Below, piece after piece: positions 50,625 to 58,214 of a DNA stretch of 64,000 bases; positions within the stretch are counted from its first letter, which is position 1; each line of letters opens with the position of its first letter. The DNA is taken from assembly GCF_013359905.1 (NCBI RefSeq), contig NZ_JABMCC010000089.1, forward strand, positions 35,603 to 99,602, read 5' to 3'. A program made the position numbers and the translations under genes. The notes beneath the pieces were generated by a model. The model saw only the letters and a program-made list of their open reading frames with translations. It was not told the origin of the DNA and made no database searches. Origin of the DNA: Paenibacillus taichungensis (GTDB lineage: Bacteria; Bacillota; Bacilli; Paenibacillales; Paenibacillaceae).

Positions 50625-51635
50625 CTAGAGAACCTCCCCGCCAGATTGATTTGAAATCTGAGGTAGAAGGTATGTGCCGGTCTCTCTAGAGGCCTGAAAA
50701 GAATTTGTTTTAAAGGATAAACGGATTTCGTATTTTTGTAGATCTAGCATTGTCGTAAAATGATCGATTAGATCAGCGTTTACTTCCGCGATAGGGATGT
50801 ATGTAATCTCTGGATTCAAATAAACCATATATTGTTCAAACATATATCCGTCGCTGATTATACTGTAAAGTACAACATCGGCATGTTGAGTCTGATGAAC
50901 ATCATGAGAATGAAAGCTGCAAAGGATAACATTTTTGTTGTCAAACTCGGAACCCAGGTATGTGCGTTTTGATATCTGAACGCGCTCAATGAAGTGCTCT
51001 TTCTCAAAGAATAAAGGTTGACCATTTTTCCGTACAAAGGTCGGACTAACCTTATGTGCAATCGCTACTTGAGAAATCGTACGTAATCTTCTATAAAACT
51101 GCGCATAGTGTGTACCGTTATCTGTTTCATTAGTTAATTCATTGTAGCTAATAAACTCATTAAATGTATAAAACTCAATTTGAGCTACGTTGGTCGGATC
51201 ATTCTTGAAGAGAAATGACATGTCTCCATAGATCGCTAGATCAGGCTTCAATGGTACATTCTGAATTTCTTCAGTCATATTTCTTATCTGAGTACGGGCG
51301 CTGGATAAGTCGCCGTATGGAAAACAACAGAGAAGAGTCCATTCGCCTTCAATGAAATACTGCAGCACTGGTTTAACCAATCGATCTTGCAATCCTGTAT
51401 AATGCTCAACGATCCATTCTTGCAAGCCGATCTCTTGAACATCGTCCTTCAATAAGTTTTTCGGAGCAACAATATATAGTACTTTTTTTAGACCACGATT
51501 GATCGTAACTTTTAAAGTCGTAAAACGGCCATTAATCAACTTAAACGTAACTTGTACTCTTTTTAGATTTCCAATTAAGACACTTTCATGGGAAAAAACA
51601 ATTTTATAATGATTCAGATTATCTAAGATTTCCAT
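50625..51635 (-). CDS. Hypothetical protein with a JAMM-like HSH motif
   Basis: 336 residues with AGAAGGAGA before ATG. The sequence ILCSFHSHDVHQTQHADVVLY (split here as FHSHD and QHADVV, about residues 255-270) resembles the active-site strand and loop of JAB/JAMM proteases. The spacing to the acidic residue is two short of the canonical H-S-H-x7-S-x2-D, and no other clear motif supports it. The N-terminal half is beta-rich. Neighbour of VirD4 and the small membrane protein. It could be a divergent JAB protein or a coincidence. Confidence 0.65.
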   Translation of the reverse strand: MEILDNLNHYKIVFSHESVLIGNLKRVQVTFKLINGRFTTLKVTINRGLKKVLYIVAPKNLLKDDVQEIGLQEWIVEHYTGLQDRLVKPVLQYFIEGEWTLLCCFPYGDLSSARTQIRNMTEEIQNVPLKPDLAIYGDMSFLFKNDPTNVAQIEFYTFNEFISYNELTNETDNGTHYAQFYRRLRTISQVAIAHKVSPTFVRKNGQPLFFEKEHFIERVQISKRTYLGSEFDNKNVILCSFHSHDVHQTQHADVVLYSIISDGYMFEQYMVYLNPEITYIPIAEVNADLIDHFTTMLDLQKYEIRLSFKTNSFQASRETGTYLLPQISNQSGGEVL

Positions 51636-51790
51636 AACCAGTCTCCTTCTAATGATATGATAACATCAGAAGTGCTGATCTCCGTATTATATTTGATGAG
51701 AACTTAATCTCATCTCCAACTTAGATAGTTGGCAGTGAGCCCAAGATACTTAAAACATTCGCTGGTCGGTACTCATTAACCAGCTATACA

Positions 51791-52153
51791 TTAATTAGTG
51801 AATGCGGATGCTTTGTCTAAAGCATCTTTGCTTATACTAAATGCACGGCTGATTTCAACCTCCGATAATCCACTTAATGTCTCCAAGGGATCTGAAGAAG
51901 AAAAATCCAATAAGTTATGGAGCATTCTTAAGGCATGGTAAAGCTCAGGCGCTGCTGCCATTACAACAGCAATTTTTTCAGCCTCTTCTTTCGATTGATG
52001 CTGATCCATATGGACCGTAGCCACCAACGATTCAGGAACAGATTGGTACTCGTTACGCGTCGTTTGGAAAACTTCGGGGGTTGTTAGTACCATCCGTTGG
52101 ATCTCAGTTGGTTTATTGTTATTTACGCATAAAGTAATATTCAATGTTATCAC
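51791..52153 (-). CDS. Hypothetical small protein
   Basis: About 120 residues with a GTG start at 52153; a TTG three codons later is possible. The second half is acidic and helical (ALRMLHNLLDFSSSDP), with a Ser/Leu-rich end. No family is recognised. It is upstream of the JAMM-like gene by 150 bases and downstream of the 67-residue gene. Confidence 0.55.
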   Translation of the reverse strand: MITLNITLCVNNNKPTEIQRMVLTTPEVFQTTRNEYQSVPESLVATVHMDQHQSKEEAEKIAVVMAAAPELYHALRMLHNLLDFSSSDPLETLSGLSEVEISRAFSISKDALDKASAFTN

Positions 52154-52213
52154 CAGTCCTTCAGTATTTTAAAATTCAGTATTATAAAATTGTTAGCGAT
52201 TGTTGTTCCTGTG

Positions 52214-52405
52214 TTACTGATAAAGTAAATTATTTGCAGCCTTTTGGATCACTTCGATTTTTTCCCTGTCTGAAAGCGTGGCAAAGGCTTCTGCCACATC
52301 TTCCGGAACACCATCAAAAGCGCCCTCCAGTTCAACAATGTCTGATAAAAAATTTTGTCCAGTAGTGGACAGCCATTTAATTACAACTAATTGATTTTTG
52401 CTCAT
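52214..52405 (-). CDS. Hypothetical small helical protein
   Basis: A 63-residue, helical, acidic protein. It begins with MSKNQLVVIKWLS, and no motif is recognised. The ATG at 52405 was preferred to GTG 52417 because of its better spacing from GAAG. It lies 60 bases before the 51791-52153 gene on the same strand. Confidence 0.5.
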   Translation of the reverse strand: MSKNQLVVIKWLSTTGQNFLSDIVELEGAFDGVPEDVAEAFATLSDREKIEVIQKAANNLLYQ

Positions 52406-52560
52406 TTGAAAATACACTTCTTTCTTTTAATTGATATATCATGCCATGTACTAAATTTTATTTATAGCGTCTTACTTCTCTCCTTCAAAAGGTTTGTCTA
52501 AAACAAAGTTCATAGATGTAGCATATATGAGAATTAAATAATGACAAATTCAGTTGGTGG

Positions 52561-53754
52561 CTAGTGAAAGAATTTGACCAAATCATTCCACGTTGCAAGG
52601 ATTGTCAGGCCGATCATGAAAGTAAACCCAACCAAATGAATCAAACCCTCTTTTTCTGGAGCTATTTGCTTTCTTCGGATTACTCCGATAATGATTACGA
52701 GTAATCTCCCGCCATCCAGTGCCGGTATCGGCAGCAAGTTAAAGATGGCAACATTTAAATTCATGATAGACGCCCAGATGATGAGATTGTGAAAAGTTGA
52801 AGTATTAGTAATATCATAGGTTTGCTTCATGACACCGGCGGGTCCGGAAAGATTCTTCAAAGACTCTTCCCCAGTAAGGATATCTCTTAATCCTTTAATC
52901 AGAATAGTAGAGTAATGTAATGTATCTTGGTACGTGGCGGTAAGAACATTGCCGATGTTTCTGCTTATCATTGGAGACAACATGATCGAATCTTCTACTT
53001 GAACATTGAGGTATTCCTCACCTCTACGGATTGCGATTTCTTGATTTTTTTCTGATCTAAAATTTAGAATCAATCTTAGCTCATTCCAGTTCTCTATCCT
53101 GTTATCATTAACAGAGATAATCTGATCACCTGGCTTGAGAACACTTGTATCTGAATTAACTGTACCAATGACTGCGTCTGAACTAGGTAACCCATGAATA
53201 AGATTGACACTAAGAAGTATGATGAGAGCCATGGCAATATTGGCAAAAGGCCCAGCTAAGAGAATAGCTGATTTTTGCAATGGTTTCTTACTAGCTAACA
53301 TTGAATTATAGGGAGAAATGTAGATTTTTTTCTTAGATTTTAACATTACAAATGCATCCTCATGAAGCAGCAGACTACATATCTTATCATTTATGCTATA
53401 CGTGATTTTTCTGTGGATATAATCGATTGATTTTATGGTGACATAGGAGCTATTAAGGACCTCATTTTCCTCAATGGATAATATCTTCTCATCTTTTACG
53501 ACGATATACATATCCCTCTCCACTAAGTAGTAGGTTTCATCATCCCCTGCCATCCGGACATACCCACCAATAGGAAACAGTCTAAAATTATAAGCCGTTT
53601 TATTTACTTTGATCGAGAACAGTTTTGGTCCCATCCCAACAGAAAATTCAGGACAATTCACATTGTTAAACTTAGCAGCGAATAAATGGCCGAACTCATG
53701 TGTAAACACTAGAATCATGAAAATAATGATGACTGAACAAACTGCAAAAAGCAT
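52561..53754 (-). CDS. M50-family intramembrane site-2 protease (RseP/RasP-like)
   Basis: 397 residues from ATG 53754 behind GGGAGG. HEFGH (residues 19-23) sits in the first membrane helix, the second catalytic site is LDGGRLLVII near the end, and a PDZ-like region lies in between (about 185-255). FSVGMGPKLF and FRLFPIGGYVRMAGDDE are standard for RseP. It cuts transmembrane helices and, in Bacillus, acts in sigma-factor or signal-peptide turnover. An insertion (YLVERDMYIVVKDEK... about 75-130) distinguishes it from the chromosomal RasP. It may be a plasmid-borne extra copy acting on plasmid membrane proteins. Confidence 0.9.
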   Translation of the reverse strand: MLFAVCSVIIIFMILVFTHEFGHLFAAKFNNVNCPEFSVGMGPKLFSIKVNKTAYNFRLFPIGGYVRMAGDDETYYLVERDMYIVVKDEKILSIEENEVLNSSYVTIKSIDYIHRKITYSINDKICSLLLHEDAFVMLKSKKKIYISPYNSMLASKKPLQKSAILLAGPFANIAMALIILLSVNLIHGLPSSDAVIGTVNSDTSVLKPGDQIISVNDNRIENWNELRLILNFRSEKNQEIAIRRGEEYLNVQVEDSIMLSPMISRNIGNVLTATYQDTLHYSTILIKGLRDILTGEESLKNLSGPAGVMKQTYDITNTSTFHNLIIWASIMNLNVAIFNLLPIPALDGGRLLVIIIGVIRRKQIAPEKEGLIHLVGFTFMIGLTILATWNDLVKFFH

Positions 53755-53908
53755 TCGTGTTCCTCCCAATAGTTGACTGAAACGATTCTTTGAATTTTGA
53801 AAGAGAATTTATAAGGTTAATATTATTTTTGTGGAGGAGGGTATTTGGAGATGATATCTCAATTAATTAACGAATACCATAATTAACTCCATAACTTAAT
53901 ATAATAGA

Positions 53909-54285
53909 TTAATACAATAGATCAATACCATTAGGCGTAAAATAGAATGCGTTCAAGTCCTTGATACACATGGTTTTAAGGCGGACACCGCATTTTAATT
54001 CACAAAGTAAACTATCCTTTACTACGTCAAAATACTGCATATCCAAAAAGAGCTTATCAGAATAAATAGGCTCTAACTCAGCATCTGGATGGCTAGAATA
54101 TCACTCAAGAAGGAATTCTTCTTTATAAAGATAACTAAAATTATTTTGCACATCATATTTCTCGTTATCCACAACCTCTATAGGCATAAAAAGAGATTCA
54201 CCAGGTACACATTTTGAAATTTGGGAAAACTAAGAGTTATTTTTAAATTAAATGATGGCGTTAATCGATTGTATTTAATTGACAC
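53909..54285 (-). pseudogene. Inactivated gene with a frameshift and a stop
   Basis: Read on the minus strand from 54285 the frame runs SIKYNRLTPSFNLKITLSFP, then needs a shift of one base to continue ISKCVPGESLFMPIEVVD. It then hits one TGA and continues YSSHPDAELEPIYSDKLFLD and CGVRLKTMCIKDLNAF to a stop at 53909. The pieces have normal protein composition and lie on one strand, so this is a decayed gene of about 120 codons. It begins directly after the 54290 gene. No family is recognised. Confidence 0.6.
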
Positions 54286-54289
54286 GTAA

Positions 54290-55459
54290 TCATTTGGATA
54301 CTACCCAATATTCATACAACAGACTTTGTAAATCCTTCATATAACGAAGGGCTACCTGGTTATCTTTTTGATGATCGAACAGATAGTGATTCCCCTTTTG
54401 GTGATTGTTGATCCAAAGTGTTTCAAATGCAGAGATTTTTAATTTTAGAGAGTCTTTCAATATCTTGGCTTGCTGTAATTCTTGTATAGTAGAAGGTTCA
54501 CTGCCCTCATCAACTGCAATACGAGTAACATCGTCAATGATATTGTTTAGTTTTTCATAATCTAAAGCAAGACCTAGAGCGACAAAACGCTCGGATGCTT
54601 CCGCTACATGGCGGAAGTAAGCTGAAATCTCATTAAGTTGTTTATCGTTGTCTATATTTGCGTATACCATGGAGTGGAAAGCAGAGGAATACAATAGATC
54701 ATCAAGCGCACCCACAAATACTTTATAAGCCAATTCATATCCGAGTTGAGAATAATAGTATTCCATTACTTTAGCCAACTGGTTCTTAACGCTTTTTTCG
54801 ATTACTTCAACCACAAACCCGGCAGCGTACAACTTTTGTGAAACCCAAAGCATAGCTCCTTCACTATCATACGAGCCTAATATTTCATACTCCGGCTTTA
54901 AACCATGAACAATAACTAACCAGTCTTTCGTATTCCGACACTCGAGCTGCAGATCCAGGTACTTCCCTGCTTTTTCAATAATTTGTTTCATCTCACCTAC
55001 AGTCCGGATATTAAATGTTCCAAACTCACGCGATCCGGAAGTGATTAGGTTTTTAAGGTACGTTACATATTTTCTATCTTTTAGATATACATGTTGGCAT
55101 AGCATGTCTAAAACGAATCGTTGAACGCGACGATCTTCTTCTTTAAATTCTGTTGTAGACAGAAATTTAAAGTGTTTAACATAAGAGTTGGATGTTTCAG
55201 CGTTGAAATCAATCACAGTTGTAGGATTAACAAATAACCTACCGTCTTTCTCGTAGATTTCACCGGTATATTTTGACTCGGCCAGGATACGCTTCAGGGC
55301 AGAAATAGATATGGAAAGTCGATCTTTAATCTCATTACGAGTGAGGGGAATTTCTCCATTGTATGCAGCAACAGAGCCTAACAACAATTTAAACTGTATC
55401 TTATTTGGGGTGTCGTACGTGGTATTTGCAGCTTTAAATAGTTCTATAGAATGTTTCAA
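54290..55459 (-). CDS. Winged-helix DNA-binding protein
   Basis: 389 residues with a TTG start at 55459 behind AAGGAG. Residues from about 25 to 65 form a winged helix-turn-helix (LLLGSVAAYNGEIPLTRNEI, then LSISISALKRILAES), followed by a small beta hairpin (IYEKDGRLFVNPTT). The rest is long, helical and unrecognised. Such a layout occurs in plasmid replication and partition regulators, but no Rep signature is found. Upstream, on the opposite strand, is the small RNA at 55557-55653, which could be antisense to a long leader of this gene. Confidence 0.75.
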   Translation of the reverse strand: MKHSIELFKAANTTYDTPNKIQFKLLLGSVAAYNGEIPLTRNEIKDRLSISISALKRILAESKYTGEIYEKDGRLFVNPTTVIDFNAETSNSYVKHFKFLSTTEFKEEDRRVQRFVLDMLCQHVYLKDRKYVTYLKNLITSGSREFGTFNIRTVGEMKQIIEKAGKYLDLQLECRNTKDWLVIVHGLKPEYEILGSYDSEGAMLWVSQKLYAAGFVVEVIEKSVKNQLAKVMEYYYSQLGYELAYKVFVGALDDLLYSSAFHSMVYANIDNDKQLNEISAYFRHVAEASERFVALGLALDYEKLNNIIDDVTRIAVDEGSEPSTIQELQQAKILKDSLKLKISAFETLWINNHQKGNHYLFDHQKDNQVALRYMKDLQSLLYEYWVVSK

Positions 55460-55521
55460 ATTTGTCGGGCTCCTTTTGTACCCCGAACCTTTTATTTGGC
55501 GTAATAAAATAAAGCTTTTGC

Positions 55522-55550
55522 TTGGATAATTGAAAAAAATATGATATAAT
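55522..55550 (+). promoter_or_regulatory. SigA promoter of the first orphan small RNA
   Basis: TTGGAT (55522-55527), 17-base spacer, TATAAT (55545-55550). It is strong, with an AT-rich spacer. Confidence 0.75.
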
Positions 55551-55556
55551 AATCAC

Positions 55557-55653
55557 AATTAAATTCGTTTCCTTACAAAAACCTGCCAGTGGAATTCTAA
55601 ATGAGGTGGTCGCTCAAAACTCATCCTCTTTAGAATTAGGTCGGGTTTTTTTT
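55557..55653 (+). ncRNA. Orphan small RNA of about 95 nt
   Basis: A transcript from the promoter at 55522 would start near 55557 and end at a powerful terminator: AATTCTAAA.GAGG (55593-55606) pairs with CCTC.TTTAGAATT (55625-55637), extended by ACC/GGT and followed by eight T (55646-55653). There is no ORF. It is divergent from the winged-helix gene (start at 55459) and would be antisense to a leader of that gene if its mRNA starts upstream. Confidence 0.6.
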
Positions 55654-55675
55654 ATGTATTTTTTTATTTAATATA

Positions 55676-55713
55676 AAAAGCCGCACGCGCTAAATAGCAT
55701 GTGCAGCGGTCGT
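55676..55713. terminator. Terminator-like hairpin
   Basis: AAGCCGC..GCT pairs with AGC..GCGGT around AAAT. It lies between the two small RNAs. The T tract is only on the minus strand. Confidence 0.5.
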
Positions 55714-55866
55714 CATTATCCAAAGAAAAGATGACTGATTGTCGCTAGATCCACATCTGACAAGTCCTATCCACAGAAAGGATTAGTTCTAAGAAGTAGA
55801 GTATGCATGCTAAGCAAAGTATTATTTAACGCAGCTAATATAGCCTCTGGAATGCTATACATGAAG

Positions 55867-55895
55867 TTGAAATAAGTCTATTGTAATTGTATAAT
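55867..55895 (+). promoter_or_regulatory. SigA promoter of the second orphan small RNA
   Basis: TTGAAA (55867-55872), 17-base spacer, TATAAT (55890-55895). Confidence 0.75.
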
Positions 55896-55901
55896 TAAGA
55901 C

Positions 55902-55960
55902 ATAACTTCATACTATGTATGCATGCAGAATCCTCTTTGTTACAGCAAAGGGGATTTTTG
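55902..55960 (+). ncRNA. Orphan small RNA of about 58 nt
   Basis: A transcript from the promoter at 55867 would start near 55902 and end at AATCC.CTTTG, loop TTACAG, CAAAG.GGATT (55929-55956) plus a T tract. It is too short for an ORF. With the first RNA it forms two consecutive promoter-terminator units on the same strand. Confidence 0.55.
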
Positions 55961-56123
55961 CTATACAAATGCATATTAGTGAAATAAGTGAAACATTGAA
56001 AATGTACTCATTTCTCTTGAAATCAATTATAACAGCCTAGCATTTGTACTTCAAGATATACATGAATATATTTTCCTGTTTACATTCTTCTTCTTCCTCC
56101 TCGCCTGGCGGTCATTGGGTTGC

Positions 56124-56166
56124 GACTTAACCCACAGTTTTCCATTTGCTTAAACTATGCTTCCAA
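56124..56166. repeat. Dispersed repeat family, locus D
   Basis: GACTTAACCCA, then TTTTCCATTTG, then CTATGCTTCCAA. The order is the same as in locus A. It lies after the lipoprotein gene's stop. The other gaps in 55961-56238 are AT-rich with nothing else seen. Confidence 0.6.
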
Positions 56167-56238
56167 TTTAGGTATAAGATCTTATCTCGGTTCGATAGTA
56201 TTGCTACCTGATCCACTAAGGGGAGTCTCAGAAATCTG

Positions 56239-56811
56239 TCAAAAGTTCGTAAACACAATATCAGATACTACCCATTGTTCTGTACTTTCTCTAAAAAAAC
56301 TTACTGAAATTTGAAGACCACGTTTAAAATCTTTCCCTAGTTCTGTTCCCTTTTCAGATCCACGAATTCGAATTGAAGCTGTAGTATCTTCTATGTTGAC
56401 AGATGATTTAATAACCTTTAGGTTTTGCACTTCAATTTTTCTCTTTTTCAAGGTGGCAATCTGGATCTGATGATTCTTATCTTTATCTAACTGAGCAAGC
56501 ATTCCCGGTGAAAGGTACTTCAGTTTAGGAGTAGAAAATGGCTTTTCTTTCGTGTAATCGACATTTCTGAGAAAAGTGGCCACTTCAATGCCGATCTCAT
56601 CTAAAGTTTTGAGGGTTACCTGTGGAGCATGTGTTTCTTCTTGGATCTCTTCATCCTTTGAGGTGGTTACCTGTTCTTTTACAATTGGTTCCTGTTCAGA
56701 TGGTGTCTGAGTGCTCTGCCCTTCTGCAAACTTAGATAACGGTCCCTTTACAGTACATCCACTCAGTAGAATTATCACAAGTAGTAGACTAGTTGTCGTA
56801 TATATATTCAT
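56239..56811 (-). CDS. Hypothetical lipoprotein
   Basis: 190 residues. Signal peptide with lipobox (ILLSGC, Cys about 19), then a Glu/Gln/Pro/Thr-rich linker (about 30-65), then a compact domain rich in Lys that begins TLKTLDEIGIEVATFLRNV and ends VSDIVFTNF. The fold resembles NTF2-like or TcpC-like domains of Gram-positive conjugation lipoproteins, but this is a visual impression only. GAGG precedes ATG at 56811. Confidence 0.75.
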   Translation of the reverse strand: MNIYTTTSLLLVIILLSGCTVKGPLSKFAEGQSTQTPSEQEPIVKEQVTTSKDEEIQEETHAPQVTLKTLDEIGIEVATFLRNVDYTKEKPFSTPKLKYLSPGMLAQLDKDKNHQIQIATLKKRKIEVQNLKVIKSSVNIEDTTASIRIRGSEKGTELGKDFKRGLQISVSFFRESTEQWVVSDIVFTNF

Positions 56812-56912
56812 TGGGTAACCTCACTTCAGTATTCTATATTGATCTAAATTTGGGATTGATATTAGGGTACAGGAGGTGTATGATGTCCCTTTTTCTGCTT
56901 GTTTGAATCATA

Positions 56913-56950
56913 ATAAACCTACGCGGTATTTATATACTGCGTAGGTTTAT
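56913..56950. terminator. Strong hairpin upstream of the 56811 lipoprotein
   Basis: ATAAACCTACGC pairs with GCGTAGGTTTAT. It lies between the two lipoprotein genes. Confidence 0.65.
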
Positions 56951-57044
56951 GGCTTGTAATGGTCTTCTCACATACAGTTCATCCCCCCTTGTTGCAAATA
57001 ACCAGCAAAAAGTTACACGAAAAAGGGAGAAATTCCTGCTGATT

Positions 57045-58052
57045 CTACCCAGATATCTTCTGATAAGAGAACTGGTTTATAATTAAGACCCCATCAAATG
57101 ATACTTTACCCTTATATATTACTTGACCTGATGCGTTATAAATCATCCCAACTGCAGATTTTTGATCTTTAGTGAAACGGCCCTTGAACACTAATTTATC
57201 AGGTAGTTTCAGTTTTCCCTCATTCAGTCTCTGGTGCCCAAAATCACCTTCATAAAAAGTAGAATCGGACTGAGTTAGTGCGCCTTTAATTAATACTCCG
57301 GATTCGAAACTCCCTTTCAGTACGACTCTGTCTGCTTCAGAGATACTAATCATACCTTCACCATCCGGAAGGCCATTTTTCCATTGGCCACTATAGAGCA
57401 GATTTAATTTAGAAGAATACAAAGTGCCTTGGCCATGGGGTAAGTCATTCGTCAAATTCACTTCTCCAATGTACTTCGTTCCCCAGGATAATTTAATGCC
57501 ACTATTACCGGGGATCTTCCAACCATCATTTATAAAAATCCGCGTATAAATGTTTGTGTTGAAGTTGACGTTCTGTGGAAGACTCATATTGACGGTTTGT
57601 CCCATTGAAACCCAATCTACTGCCCCACCGATCGTCTCAACGAAGGAAACAGGTACAAAGGTCTCCTTATTGATTAGAAGAGCTGGCGCCCCCATATCCT
57701 TCCGTTCTCCGTCAACGAGCACATAATTGGAGCCATCGTTCTTTTCAATACCTGAACCGGTATGAATTATAATTTGTTTTCCTTCTACCTTAATTAGTGC
57801 ATCCATTGTCAAGTCATTGTACTCTAGTGATGCCCCAAGAGGCTCTAATATTTTTCTCACTGGCACCATGGTGGTTTCTCCTACTTTAAATGGTTTTGAA
57901 TCTTTAAAATCATACGTTTTATCACCAATCAACACCTTTATAGGTGGATCATTCTTAATTAATTGCTCCTTTATATCTTGAGCGGAACATGCAGTGGTCG
58001 CTATTAGAGCAGATACCAAGGTAATCATTAATCCTATTTTTCTCATATTCAT
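57045..58052 (-). CDS. Lipoprotein with stalk domain and MORN repeats
   Basis: 335 residues. Signal peptide with lipobox (IATTAC, Cys about 22), then a copper-amine-oxidase-N-type stalk domain (about 38-160: TTMVPVRKILEPLGASLEY, FVPVSFVETIGGAVDW), then a set of MORN-type repeats (YIGEVNLTNDLPHGQGTLY, YSGQWKNGLPDGEGMI, YEGDFGHQRLNEGKL, and others). The two modules together are typical of Paenibacillaceae exoproteins. AGGAGG precedes the ATG, and an operator-like palindrome (58120-58138) lies about 70 bases upstream. Confidence 0.85.
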   Translation of the reverse strand: MNMRKIGLMITLVSALIATTACSAQDIKEQLIKNDPPIKVLIGDKTYDFKDSKPFKVGETTMVPVRKILEPLGASLEYNDLTMDALIKVEGKQIIIHTGSGIEKNDGSNYVLVDGERKDMGAPALLINKETFVPVSFVETIGGAVDWVSMGQTVNMSLPQNVNFNTNIYTRIFINDGWKIPGNSGIKLSWGTKYIGEVNLTNDLPHGQGTLYSSKLNLLYSGQWKNGLPDGEGMISISEADRVVLKGSFESGVLIKGALTQSDSTFYEGDFGHQRLNEGKLKLPDKLVFKGRFTKDQKSAVGMIYNASGQVIYKGKVSFDGVLIINQFSYQKISG

Positions 58053-58119
58053 TATTATCCTCCTGATGATTGATTCTCCTAAACAATCGCTACTCTCATT
58101 TTACTTGATCCCACCTATA

Positions 58120-58138
58120 GTGTAAATCATGAATTACA
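58120..58138 (+). promoter_or_regulatory. Palindromic operator-like site
   Basis: GTGTAAATCATGAATTACA, with the same core as the sites at 41570 and 50294. It is located in the upstream region of the MORN lipoprotein gene. Confidence 0.55.
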
Positions 58139-58214
58139 AATTTGATTTCGTTCGTTTACAAAAAAAAAAAGAAAGAAGTACTCTTATAATTAGAGTACTT
58201 CTCTCAATAGAAAA

